From: Planctomycetota bacterium
GTDB taxonomy: Bacteria; Planctomycetota; Planctomycetia; Isosphaerales; Isosphaeraceae
DNA length: 64,000 nucleotides
Direction of reading: 5' to 3'
Assembly: GCA_028291545.1 (NCBI GenBank)
Contig: JAQGHR010000089.1
Span: 1 to 64,000 of the forward strand
In this document: positions 1 to 7,819 of the stretch, piece after piece
Layout of the letters: the number at the start of each line of letters is the position of its first letter
How positions within the stretch are numbered: position 1 is the first letter of the stretch
Notes under the pieces: model-generated
Databases searched by the model: none
Told to the model about the DNA's origin: nothing
Seen by the model: only the letters and a program-made list of their open reading frames with translations
Made by a program: the position numbers and the translations under genes

Positions 1-162
1 AATAACCCGCGGCTCGGCCCCGGTCTCGTTGGCGAGGCTGGCGTCAATAGGAGCATCATCGCGACCTGCACGAAGATCGATCGTGGATTACGTCGGGAAG
101 CAAGTTGACGTAGCGATCGTTAGAGCGCGCACCCTGAGTATCAGAGGCTCCACGCAGAGGAC

Positions 163-192
163 CGACCCGACAACCGAGATGTTGTCGGGTCG
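163..192 (-). terminator. Perfect hairpin downstream of the small-protein operon
   Basis: Arms CGACCCGACAAC (163-174) and GTTGTCGGGTCG (181-192) pair over 12 bp around a 6-nt loop. The hairpin lies 18 bp beyond the stop of the last gene of the minus-strand operon. No U-run follows, so it may act as a factor-dependent terminator or an mRNA 3' stabiliser. No gene was found in 1-210. Confidence 0.55.
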
Positions 193-210
193 ATCGGCCG
201 ATGAACGAGA

Positions 211-438
211 TCAAACCTCGGAGGGCAGATCCAGGCTGGCCGCGGGGTTTTCTGCGTCTTCATCATGACGGTCGGCGACCGCAAGTTGGTCAGGCGCGGG
301 CTCATTCATGAAGTTGTTCGGGACGACGTCGTGAAACGTCCAATCTTCCGACAGAAAAACCAAGTCTGCCGAGAGGCGGTCGTCCATCGCAAATTCCACG
401 TGATGAGTGGCCGATTCGAGGGGCTGATCAAATGACAT
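211..438 (-). CDS. Small acidic hypothetical protein (75 aa), third gene of coupled operon
   Basis: A 75-residue acidic protein of no recognised family, with no signal peptide or membrane segment. Its ATG at 438 lies inside the end of the preceding gene (11-bp overlap), a layout usual for translationally coupled genes. The C-terminal half is rich in Asp, Glu, Ala and Pro and looks disordered. A perfect hairpin follows the stop. Its position as the last of three overlapping genes suggests it works with the two helical proteins upstream. The function is unknown and the gene call itself is moderate, because small frames are easily open in GC-rich DNA. Confidence 0.5.
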   Translation of the reverse strand: MSFDQPLESATHHVEFAMDDRLSADLVFLSEDWTFHDVVPNNFMNEPAPDQLAVADRHDEDAENPAASLDLPSEV

Positions 439-793
439 CGAACTCGCGAACCGTCACGTAGACTTCCTGGCAGGTCTCTGCGATGCGGTCGCCAAGCCCC
501 TGGTGCTTGCTCTCGAGCTGGGCGGAATACATGCCAAGAACCTTGCCGAGGAAGGCCGCGTGCCCCAGATCGGGCTCCGTGGCGAGCTGGCCAAGAGAGT
601 CCTCGATCTGGTCGGCGAGGTAGAGCAAGAATTGTGCCTGACCCTTGACTTCGGCCAGCGAACGCAGCAATTCCGGCGAGATCGAGCGGGAGGGAGCGGG
701 CTCGGCGACAGAGAACGGCTCACGGCCGGGGCCGGAGACGCACCCCAGGAGCGTGGCGCCGTTCCCGCCGTAAGGGCGAGTTTCGGCGCTCAT
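428..793 (-). CDS. Small helical hypothetical protein (121 aa), second gene of coupled operon
   Basis: The start is ATG at 793, which forms an ATGA overlap with the stop of the preceding gene (790-792) and has GGAG seven bases upstream. The open frame extends further, but that part lies inside the upstream gene. The first 35 residues look disordered. The rest is predicted helical, with hydrophobic stretches around AQFLLYLADQIEDSL and AFLGKVLGMYSAQLE. These patterns resemble the corresponding segments of the upstream neighbour (LQFMDYLVRAAVADVDR and IFLRQLIEMHASNLS), so the two may be diverged tandem duplicates. The family was not recognised. A partner-binding helical bundle such as a secretion or assembly chaperone is only a guess. 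Confidence 0.65.
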   Translation of the reverse strand: MSAETRPYGGNGATLLGCVSGPGREPFSVAEPAPSRSISPELLRSLAEVKGQAQFLLYLADQIEDSLGQLATEPDLGHAAFLGKVLGMYSAQLESKHQGLGDRIAETCQEVYVTVREFDVI

Positions 794-1110
794 GCTGCAT
801 CTCCGTTTCGGAAGGATGTGCTCGAATTCAGGCTGGTTGATGTCACCGTGGTTTCGAGCGTGTTGCAGAGTTCGCCCATGAGGCGCATGTTTTCGCACTC
901 GACCGAGAGGTTCGAGGCATGCATCTCGATGAGTTGACGCAGGAAAATACGGGTCCCGGCGTCGCTCTCGCCCTGGAAACGATCGACGTCCGCGACGGCC
1001 GCGCGGACGAGATAGTCCATGAACTGAAGCTTGCCCCGGATCGAGCTACAGAGCTTCTCGAGTTGTTGACGTTCGGGACGGGACGGCGGGCTGGTCAGCG
1101 TTTGCGACAT
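790..1110 (-). CDS. Small helical hypothetical protein (106 aa), first gene of coupled operon
   Basis: The ATG at 1110 is preceded by GGAG about nine bases upstream. The protein is soluble and predicted to be almost wholly alpha-helical, with no signal peptide and no enzyme motif. Three cysteines are spread through the chain (in LEKLCSSI, SVECENM and GELCNTL). Its stop overlaps the next start as ATGA, so translation of the downstream gene is probably coupled. It shares a helical pattern with that downstream product, suggesting duplication. It heads a three-gene minus-strand operon and has no identified homologue family, so no function is assigned. Confidence 0.65.
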   Translation of the reverse strand: MSQTLTSPPSRPERQQLEKLCSSIRGKLQFMDYLVRAAVADVDRFQGESDAGTRIFLRQLIEMHASNLSVECENMRLMGELCNTLETTVTSTSLNSSTSFRNGDAA

Positions 1111-1464
1111 CCTTGATCTCCCCCGACCCTCCGGGCCGGCGCGGGTCGACCTCCCTCGCAGGTTCCAGCCTGCGAAGCGTCGCGTGTAGCCGTCGATCGT
1201 GGCTGCGAGCGATCGGTACGCGAGACGTCCTGAAGCGTCCAGGAACCTTAACGATCGGGGCCAGGGTCTGCAAGGGGCTAGCGCAACGTTTTGTTCGGTT
1301 CGGTCCCAAATGACCCGGCGCCATTAGCTTCCGGCCGAGACAATTTTTTTGGCCGGGGCGGGGATGCGAGCCCGGCTCCGGGCGGTTAGTATGCCCTTGC
1401 CGCCGCGCCGTGTTTCGCTCTTCGGAGGCACGGCGCGGGAACGACCTCCAGGGAGAATCGATCG
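1111..1464. other. Gene-free interval between divergent genes
   Basis: This stretch separates the minus-strand small-protein operon from the ThuA-like gene, so it should hold promoters for both. Two inverted repeats are visible: CCGGCC (1331-1336) with GGCCGG (1351-1356) around a T-rich loop, and GCCCGG (1370-1375) with CCGGGC (1378-1383). No convincing -35/-10 pair and no small gene were found. Confidence 0.5.
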
Positions 1465-2370
1465 ATGTCACTGAATCGTCGCCAGATGCTTCTTGCCTCC
1501 GGTGCCGCGTTGCTCGGCCCGGCCGTTGCCGGTCGCGTGCTCGCCGGGCCATACGGGTCCGCACCCAAGAAAAAGGTGCTCTTTTTCACCAAGAGTACCG
1601 GCTGGCAGCACTCGGTCATCACCCGCAAGGGCGACGAGTTGAGCATGGCGGAGACGATCTTCAAGAAGATCGGCGAAGACAACGGATACGAGATCGTTTG
1701 TTCCAAGGACGGGACCAATTTCGACCCCGACAAGATCGGCCAGTGGGACGCGTTCGCGTTCGAGACGACGCTGGATCTGACCGAGGCGGGGCCTCACAAG
1801 GACGGCACGCCGATGTCCAAGGACGGCAAGAAGGCGTTCCTGGACGCGATCCACTCAGGCAAGGGATTCATGGGCATTCACTCCGCCACGGATACCTTCC
1901 ACAGCAAGGGCGACCAGATCGACCCCTACATCAGGATGATCGGGGGCGAATTCATCACCCATGGGAATCCTCAGCAAAAAGTGACGATCGACGTCATCGA
2001 CCCCGACTTCCCCGGCGTCAGCGCCTTCGGATCGAAGTCGTTCGAGATTCTTGACGAGTGGTATGCACTCAAGAATTTCGCCGACGACATGCACGTGATC
2101 CTCGCCCATGACACCTCGACCTTCAAAGAGAAGACCGGGGGCAACAAGTGCTATGACCGCCCCAACTATCCGCAGACCTGGATCCGCCAGCACGGCAAGG
2201 GCCGCGTCTTCTACACGTCGATGGGCCATCGTGAAGACGTCTGGGAGAACCCCAAGTACCAGGGCCTCCTGCTCGGCGCCTTGAACGTCATCACGGGCAA
2301 GGTGGACGTCGACATGAAGCCGAATCTTTCGAAAGCCACGCCCGACCACAAGACGTTCCCCGGCGGTTGA
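1465..2370 (+). CDS. Exported ThuA-like domain protein
   Basis: A 301-residue protein with a twin-arginine-type leader (NRRQMLLASGAAL, cleavage expected near residue 28). A ThuA-like fold follows, with the motif VLFFTKSTGWQHS near the start of the mature protein, GKGFMGIHSATDTF in the middle and GRVFYTSMGHRED near the C-terminus. ThuA-like proteins have a class I glutamine-amidotransferase-like fold and occur with sugar-utilisation genes. Planctomycetes carry many secreted paralogues whose substrates are mostly unknown. The ATG follows a purine-rich GGGAGAATCG stretch. A periplasmic carbohydrate-related role is inferred from the family only. Confidence 0.85.
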   Translation: MSLNRRQMLLASGAALLGPAVAGRVLAGPYGSAPKKKVLFFTKSTGWQHSVITRKGDELSMAETIFKKIGEDNGYEIVCSKDGTNFDPDKIGQWDAFAFETTLDLTEAGPHKDGTPMSKDGKKAFLDAIHSGKGFMGIHSATDTFHSKGDQIDPYIRMIGGEFITHGNPQQKVTIDVIDPDFPGVSAFGSKSFEILDEWYALKNFADDMHVILAHDTSTFKEKTGGNKCYDRPNYPQTWIRQHGKGRVFYTSMGHREDVWENPKYQGLLLGALNVITGKVDVDMKPNLSKATPDHKTFPGG

Positions 2371-2384
2371 TTCTTCTTCACACC

Positions 2385-2450
2385 CCGCGCGGTGGTCGGC
2401 AGCCGGCCTCTGGCCTGCCACCAGGAGGCCGGTTTCCGGTCACCGCGCGG
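2385..2450 (+). terminator. Long nested hairpin between ThuA-like and permease genes
   Basis: Outer arms CCGCGCGGTG (2385-2394) and CACCGCGCGG (2441-2450) match perfectly. A nested pair, CCGGCCTC and GAGGCCGG, lies inside. The element begins 15 bp after the ThuA-like stop and ends 26 bp before the permease start. It lacks a U-run, so it may be a terminator, an attenuator or a processing site. Confidence 0.5.
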
Positions 2451-2475
2451 GAAGTCACAGGGACTGCGATCCGTC

Positions 2476-3582
2476 ATGTCGAGTAGCCTCCGCGAGCTTT
2501 ACCTCGCACGCCTTCGCGAGTTCTACCGCCAGCCCGCCAGAATTTTTTGGGTCTACGGATTCCCCATGGTCCTGGCGATCGGCCTGGGCCTGGCGTTCAA
2601 GACACCTGCGCAACCGAGAGTCTTCGTCGATGTCGTGCCGCCCACGAACTCGTCGAGTCCCGTGGAGAAACTCCTCTCAACCAAGAATTCCAAGCCCATT
2701 TCAGGCAGCGGCACCAAACGGGTCGTGATTCCAGGAAACGAAGCGCGGCCCGCGCTGGAGGTCCGTCTGGTTTCGACCCAGGAAGGCGATCGCCGCGTCA
2801 AGACCGGCAAGTCTTCGTTGCTCGTGCTCACAAATGATTCCGGGAAGGTCGAGTATCGCTATGATCCGACTCGCCCAGAGGCCATGGCAGCGAGGGCGGC
2901 GTTCGACGATGCTCTCCAGGCCGCCAACGGCCGACCGAATCCGGTCCGAACCCGCGATGACCCGGTGACCGAGAAAGGCTCGCGCTACATCGACTTCCTG
3001 ATCCCGGGGCTGATCGGGCAGAACACGATGGGAGGCGGCCTGTGGGGCGTGGGGTTCCTGCTCGTCAACTTCCGGATCGCGAAGCTATTGAAGCGGTTCA
3101 TGGCCACGCCCATGCCCAGGAGGAATTTCCTGCTGGCGATCCTGGGCGCCCGGCTCACGTTTCTGGTGCCCGACGTCGGCGTCTTGCTGGCGCTCGGTTA
3201 CTTCGGCTTCGGGATGCCGATCCGCGGCAACCTCGGACTGGTGGTGCTGCTTGAGGTCATAGGGGCACTCGCGTTCGCCGGCATCGGCCTCCTGATCGCC
3301 AGCCGGGCGAAGACCACCGAGACGGTCAGCGGCCTGATGAACCTCGTCATGCTCCCGATGTGGATCTTCTCCGGGCTGTTCTTCTCGTCCGAGAGGTTCC
3401 CCGACGCGATCCAGCCGTTCGTCCAGACCTTGCCCCTGACTCAACTCCTGAACGCCCTTCGCGCCGTGCTCCTGGAAGGAGCCGGGATCGCCGATCAGGT
3501 CGTCTGGGTCGCCCTGGCCGTGCTCTCGGTCTGGGCTGTCGGTACCTTCTACGTCGCCCTTCGGATCTTCCGCTGGACTTGA
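2476..3582 (+). CDS. ABC-2 type transporter permease
   Basis: A 368-residue integral membrane protein of the ABC-2 permease family. One membrane segment lies near the N-terminus (around residues 18-38), followed by a large extracytoplasmic region of about 140 residues. Five or so C-terminal segments include the typical FLIPGLIGQNTMGGG and GLLIASRAKTTETVSGLMNLVMLP-type stretch. The ATG at 2476 was chosen because the protein then starts with SSLRELYLARLREFYR, as expected before the first membrane helix. The longer open frame begins inside the hairpin region. No ATP-binding subunit is encoded next to it, so the partner must be elsewhere. The substrate is unknown. Its last 498 bp are also open on the opposite strand. 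Confidence 0.85.
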   Translation: MSSSLRELYLARLREFYRQPARIFWVYGFPMVLAIGLGLAFKTPAQPRVFVDVVPPTNSSSPVEKLLSTKNSKPISGSGTKRVVIPGNEARPALEVRLVSTQEGDRRVKTGKSSLLVLTNDSGKVEYRYDPTRPEAMAARAAFDDALQAANGRPNPVRTRDDPVTEKGSRYIDFLIPGLIGQNTMGGGLWGVGFLLVNFRIAKLLKRFMATPMPRRNFLLAILGARLTFLVPDVGVLLALGYFGFGMPIRGNLGLVVLLEVIGALAFAGIGLLIASRAKTTETVSGLMNLVMLPMWIFSGLFFSSERFPDAIQPFVQTLPLTQLLNALRAVLLEGAGIADQVVWVALAVLSVWAVGTFYVALRIFRWT

Positions 3583-4227
3583 CTCGGGCGTCTTGAATTT
3601 CGGATGACGGAAGACCTCGCGGAAGTCGTCCCATAATCCCCACGCACTGTGTCCGGCAAGTTCCGGGACGGGAACCTCGTCGATCAGGAGGCCGAGGAAT
3701 GTCGCCTTCGCCGGAATCTCCACGTCCAGAAACGAGGACGTGGACTGCGGCGCAATCTTTCTCAGTGCCTCAAGTCGATACAAGCGGCAGGGCGAGAACA
3801 CATCCACGACGGGGATCGCGAACAGCAACCGCCAGCGTAGGGCCGCGATCTTGCGCGCAAGCCATCGCAACGGGTTGACTCGACGTCGACCGAGGACAAG
3901 GTCGGCCTTGTCGATCGCGGCGAGCAAGGGGTCCAGGTGCGCGGCGGTCCACGCCTCGTTGGCCGTCGTCACCAGGACCAAGGGCAGGGTTGCACCTGTC
4001 AGACCGCGTTCGAGCGCGTTTGCTCGCCCTTCCCACGGTTCCACCACAACGGTCTCGACCTCGCGGCCTCGTTCCGTGAGGAGGGCTGCAAGCGATGCGG
4101 CGATCTCCTGGGACCGGGCCGTATCGTCGCCGGCAATCGCGATGATTCGAACGCCGGCCGATGTCACCGGATCGCGATGGTAGTGGGCGTCGAATGGATC
4201 GTCCTCGAGGCCCGTGGAATCCGTCAT
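3085..4227 (-). CDS. Degenerate GT2-like glycosyltransferase with antisense C-terminal extension
   Basis: Residues 26-215 resemble the dolichol-phosphate-mannose-synthase type of GT-A glycosyltransferase. There is a Rossmann-like start (VRIIAIAGDD), GRANALERGL, DLVLGRRR, and the family-like tail SPCRLYRLEALRKIAP. Where family members carry a DxD metal site this protein reads VTTANEAW, so catalysis is doubtful. The ATG overlaps the stop of the aminotransferase gene (ATGA at 4224-4227), indicating an operon. After about residue 215 the frame continues for 166 codons antisense to the permease gene, giving a low-complexity charged tail. The domain therefore ends near 3540, and the tail is probably a consequence of stop-codon loss or a sequence error. 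Confidence 0.65.
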   Translation of the reverse strand: MTDSTGLEDDPFDAHYHRDPVTSAGVRIIAIAGDDTARSQEIAASLAALLTERGREVETVVVEPWEGRANALERGLTGATLPLVLVTTANEAWTAAHLDPLLAAIDKADLVLGRRRVNPLRWLARKIAALRWRLLFAIPVVDVFSPCRLYRLEALRKIAPQSTSSFLDVEIPAKATFLGLLIDEVPVPELAGHSAWGLWDDFREVFRHPKFKTPESSPAEDPKGDVEGTDSPDREHGQGDPDDLIGDPGSFQEHGAKGVQELSQGQGLDERLDRVGEPLGREEQPGEDPHREHDEVHQAADRLGGLRPAGDQEADAGERECPYDLKQHHQSEVAADRHPEAEVTERQQDADVGHQKREPGAQDRQQEIPPGHGRGHEPLQ

Positions 4228-5111
4228 GACGGAGCCGTCCAGTCCACGATCTCGGGGGTGGCGAGCCAGTTCGCGACGGCCGTTCGGAAGCCCGACTGCA
4301 ACCGTCTCGCGACCGGCCCCGGGCGTCCCCCGCCGATCATGTGGCCATCAATCGAGACGACGGGCAGCACCTCGATGGTCGTGCCGGTCAGGATCACCTC
4401 GTCCGCCGCTAGGAGTTCCTCGAGCGTGACCCGTCCAGCCTGGATGGGCAATCCCTCACCTGAGGCCACCTTCGAGAGTCCGGCGCGGGTTGTTCCCGGC
4501 AGAATCTCATGTCCTTCGGGCGTCGCTTCGAGACGGCCTTCCCGGACCCAGAGCAACGACGAATGCGTGGCCTCGGTCACGATCCCGTCGTCGACCAGGA
4601 TGGCCTCATAGGCTTTGTTCCGATGGGCAGCCTCGTTCGCCAGGACGTTGCCGAGGAGGTTCGTGCTCTTCACGTCGCGGCGCTTCCAGCGAAGGTCCGG
4701 CTGGCTGATTGCGGCCACCCCGCTCTCGCGCAGAAGAGCGGTCGGACCATCCTCGTAGGACCGGATCACGATCAGCTCCGTCGGCGAAACGGGGGGATCG
4801 GGAAATGCGTGTAGCCGGGGAGCAACGCCGCGCGTGACCTGGATGTAGACGGTCCCTTCCCGGACCTCTCCTGCCGCCAGCAAGCGACCGATCCTCTCTC
4901 GCATCCGGCCGAGATCCACCGAGGGAAACTGCATTTCGCGGAGGCTTCGTCGCAGCCGTGCAAAGTGGATTTCTTCGATCCACATGCGGCCGGAATAGAG
5001 CCGCATGACCTCGTAGATCGAGTCGCCGAACAGGAACCCACGGTCCCAGATCGAGACTTTCGCCTCGGCGGCGGGCAGGATTTCGCCGTTGAGGCAGGCG
5101 AGCGGTTCCAT
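4224..5111 (-). CDS. dat: D-amino-acid aminotransferase (class IV PLP enzyme)
   Basis: A 295-residue class IV aminotransferase. The N-terminal motif AKVSIWDRGFLFGDSIYEVM and the signature RDVKSTNLLGNVLA identify D-alanine/branched-chain-type enzymes. K148 in that signature should bind pyridoxal phosphate, and E180 in VTEATHSS fits the ring-nitrogen ligand. The spacing and RxDxKSxNLLGN pattern favour D-amino-acid transaminase over IlvE, although substrate choice cannot be proved from sequence. The length matches the family. The product could supply D-amino acids for peptidoglycan. The gene lies 98 bp downstream of the MFS gene on the same strand and overlaps the glycosyltransferase-like gene. 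Confidence 0.85.
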   Translation of the reverse strand: MEPLACLNGEILPAAEAKVSIWDRGFLFGDSIYEVMRLYSGRMWIEEIHFARLRRSLREMQFPSVDLGRMRERIGRLLAAGEVREGTVYIQVTRGVAPRLHAFPDPPVSPTELIVIRSYEDGPTALLRESGVAAISQPDLRWKRRDVKSTNLLGNVLANEAAHRNKAYEAILVDDGIVTEATHSSLLWVREGRLEATPEGHEILPGTTRAGLSKVASGEGLPIQAGRVTLEELLAADEVILTGTTIEVLPVVSIDGHMIGGGRPGPVARRLQSGFRTAVANWLATPEIVDWTAPS

Positions 5112-5209
5112 CGTCGAGTCCCTGGTGGGGGCGTGGGAAGGCGATCGAGCTCATCCTCGGAGACAGGTTACTCGGTTGTGAGTCGACGAACAACGGTGAC
5201 AGGACCGGG

Positions 5210-6526
5210 TCACGCTCGCGGTTGGTGAGGCGTTCCCAGCGTTCGTCTTGGGATTGGAGGACGTCGTAGGATTCCCGTCGCGGCCGCGATCGCCCCGACG
5301 CACAGACACAAGGCCGCGGAAACGAGCATCACGGCCGCGACGCCGTGGGCGTTTGCCAGCATCCCCGCCCAGAGCGAGCCGAGAGGCACCGATCCGGAGA
5401 AGACGATCATCCAGACGCCCATCATTCGCCCGCGGAGGTGGTTGGGGACATGAGTCTGAATTTGCGTTTGCGTGGATGCATAGAAGATCAGGGCGCCGAA
5501 TCCCGCCCCGAACATGCCCAGGACGGCCACCAGAAGTCCCGCGCGACGCGCCCCATATTCGATCAAGAACGGAGGCAGCCCGCCCGCCGCGGCGAGCGAC
5601 AGTCCGAACAGGGCCATGCCTCCCGGAACGAGCAAATCTTTCCTTCGCAAACCACCGAGGGACGCGAGGGCCAGCGCCCCGAGTGTCGCGCCGAGTCCGC
5701 TGCTCGCCAGGAGGACGCTATATCCGTAGGTCCCCACCCCTACCACGCGTCGGGCGTAGGCCGGGACGAGGGCCGAATATCCCATCCCCACGACGCCGAA
5801 GAACGTCATGCTGACGAAGAGAGCCGCCAGATGACGATCGTGGCCAAGATGCCGCAATCCCGCGAGCAAGCCCCCTCCCGTCGCATGGGGCGTAAGAACA
5901 GGGATATGAGGGCGGCGAATCATCATTAGCGCGGCGATGGCCGCGAGGTAGCTGAGACCGTTGAGCGTGAAGCACGCGGTCCTCCCGAACCCAACGAGGC
6001 AGACGCCCGCGAGCGCGGGTCCCAGGACCTTCGACGCGTTGAACAGGCCCGAGTTCAGCGCGATCGCGTTCGGCAAGGACGCCTCGCCGACGAGGTCGTA
6101 CAGGAAGACCTGCCGGCTGGGCATCTCGAACGCGACGCACACCCTCGTCATCGCCAGCACCAGGGCCATCTGCCAGATCTGGACGACGCCCAGGCCAACG
6201 ATCAAGGCAAGCACGAAGGCGAACAGCATCTGGGCGACTTGCATACCCAGGATCATTTTCTTCGGTGGAACCCGATCCGCCATCGCCCCGGCATAGAGGC
6301 CGACCAGGAGCCCCGGCAGGGTGCCCGCGGCGCTGACCACACCGAGATCCCACTCGGACCTCGTCATCTCATACACGATCCAGCTCACGGCGGCATCCTG
6401 AAGCCAGGTGCCGACGAGGCTCACGCCCTGCCCGACGTAGAATTTCCGATAGTCCGGATTCTCGATCAGTGCCGCGAACGTCCTGGATCGGATCCGGGGC
6501 TCCGGCTCGGCGGACACTGGCAACAT
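5210..6526 (-). CDS. MFS transporter of the EntS/MFS_3 type
   Basis: A major facilitator superfamily protein with about 12 membrane helices. It begins with the family-typical NPDYRKFYVGQGVSLVGTWL and has the loop motif GAMADRVPPKKMI between helices 2 and 3. The EntS/MFS_3 branch mostly contains drug, siderophore or metabolite exporters; the substrate here is unknown. ATG 6526 gives 438 residues. A GTG at 6685 would add 53 proline- and arginine-rich residues with no family counterpart, so the shorter form is preferred. The next genes downstream on the same strand are the aminotransferase and the glycosyltransferase-like gene. Confidence 0.85.
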   Translation of the reverse strand: MLPVSAEPEPRIRSRTFAALIENPDYRKFYVGQGVSLVGTWLQDAAVSWIVYEMTRSEWDLGVVSAAGTLPGLLVGLYAGAMADRVPPKKMILGMQVAQMLFAFVLALIVGLGVVQIWQMALVLAMTRVCVAFEMPSRQVFLYDLVGEASLPNAIALNSGLFNASKVLGPALAGVCLVGFGRTACFTLNGLSYLAAIAALMMIRRPHIPVLTPHATGGGLLAGLRHLGHDRHLAALFVSMTFFGVVGMGYSALVPAYARRVVGVGTYGYSVLLASSGLGATLGALALASLGGLRRKDLLVPGGMALFGLSLAAAGGLPPFLIEYGARRAGLLVAVLGMFGAGFGALIFYASTQTQIQTHVPNHLRGRMMGVWMIVFSGSVPLGSLWAGMLANAHGVAAVMLVSAALCLCVGAIAAATGILRRPPIPRRTLGTPHQPRA

Positions 6527-6811
6527 GAGCGAGTTAACCGGTCTGGGGCCTGGCCTGGGTCGGGGTCGATCGGCCGTGGCGAGAGTCGTCGTTGGGATTA
6601 TTCCCCCGAGACCACGATTCGGCAACGTCGAATCGTCGGGAGGACAGCGCGGCTCGGGGCCGTCCGGATCATGCGAATCGTTCACGACCGGAGGCGAGGA
6701 GAATTTTTGCGAATCCCGTGTGAACTGCTTAGGATGGGGGCGTCGCGGCTCAATCGCTCAGAACGCGGCCGGACGATGGCTCCGGACCGGCCTCTACGAA
6801 ATATCCCTCGC

Positions 6812-7819
6812 ATGAACCATCACCTACCCGAGATCAGCGTCGTCGTGCCGCTCTACGACGAGCAGGACAACATCTCGGAGCTGCACCGCAGGCTGACCGG
6901 AGCCCTGTCGCCGATGGGTCCGAGCTACGAGATCGTGTTCGTGGACGATGGGAGTCGCGACGAAACACCCAGATTGGTCGATGAGGCGGCGGCATGCGAT
7001 CCGCATCTGACGATCGTGCATCTGAGCCGGAACTTCGGCCATCAGCCCGCGATTTCGGCCGGGCTCGCGCATGCTCGGGGTCGATCGGTGATGGTGATGG
7101 ACGGCGACCTCCAGGACCCTCCCGAAGTCATCCCCCAGTTCGTCGCCCGCTGGAAGCAGGGATTTGACGTGGTCTATGCGATACGCCGGCATCGCAAAGA
7201 AGGCGCGGTCAAGCGGATGGGTTACTTCGTGTTTTACCGGTTGCTCAACGCGATCAGCGACCTGAACATCCCGCTCGACAGCGGCGACTTCTGCCTGATG
7301 GATCGCCGCGTGGTGGAAGTCATCAAGAATTTGCCGGAACGGAAACGGTTCGTCCGGGGATTGCGCACGTTCGTCGGGTTCCGCCAGACGGGCCTGGACT
7401 ACGAACGCACCGCACGCGAGGCCGGGCGATCCAAGTACAATTTTTCGGCACTGATCGGTCTGGCGGTCGATGGCCTCGTCAGCTTCAGCAGCTACCCGCT
7501 GCGACTGGTCACGTACCTGGGCATGACGACCGCCACAATCGCCGTAGGTTTGACGATGTGGATCTTCATGGACGCGTTCTACCAGCGCACCGCACCTCGC
7601 GGATGGGCGAGCCTGATCGTGGTCGTCCTGTTCATGGGCTCCGTGCAACTCATCAGCCTGGGTATCATCGGCGAATATATTCGTCTGATTTTCCTGGAAA
7701 CGAAGGAGCGACCGAACTACATCGTGGATCGATACCGTCCCGCCGCGGTGCTCCTCGGAAACGAATCCTCCGTGACCGAAGAAGCCGCCTCGGCCAGCTC
7801 GCGAGATGTCACGCGATGA
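6812..7819 (+). CDS. Polyprenyl-phosphate glycosyltransferase (GT2, DPM1/GtrB type)
   Basis: A 335-residue family 2 glycosyltransferase. The GT-A domain shows ISVVVPLYDEQDNI at the start, VDDGSRDET, and the metal-binding MDGDLQDPPEV. Two C-terminal membrane helices follow (around residues 233-257 and 269-290). This architecture is that of undecaprenyl-phosphate sugar transferases such as ArnC/GtrB, which load a sugar on the lipid carrier at the inner membrane face. The ATG at 6812 places the first beta-strand at residue 7. The stop overlaps the next gene's start (ATGA), so it forms a coupled pair with the methyltransferase. Its sugar is not determinable from sequence. Confidence 0.88.
   Translation: MNHHLPEISVVVPLYDEQDNISELHRRLTGALSPMGPSYEIVFVDDGSRDETPRLVDEAAACDPHLTIVHLSRNFGHQPAISAGLAHARGRSVMVMDGDLQDPPEVIPQFVARWKQGFDVVYAIRRHRKEGAVKRMGYFVFYRLLNAISDLNIPLDSGDFCLMDRRVVEVIKNLPERKRFVRGLRTFVGFRQTGLDYERTAREAGRSKYNFSALIGLAVDGLVSFSSYPLRLVTYLGMTTATIAVGLTMWIFMDAFYQRTAPRGWASLIVVVLFMGSVQLISLGIIGEYIRLIFLETKERPNYIVDRYRPAAVLLGNESSVTEEAASASSRDVTR

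Noticed and set aside
29..268. A 79-codon plus-strand frame at the left edge
   Set aside because: It overlaps the end of the coupled minus-strand operon and its terminator hairpin, has no ribosome site and no recognisable protein features.
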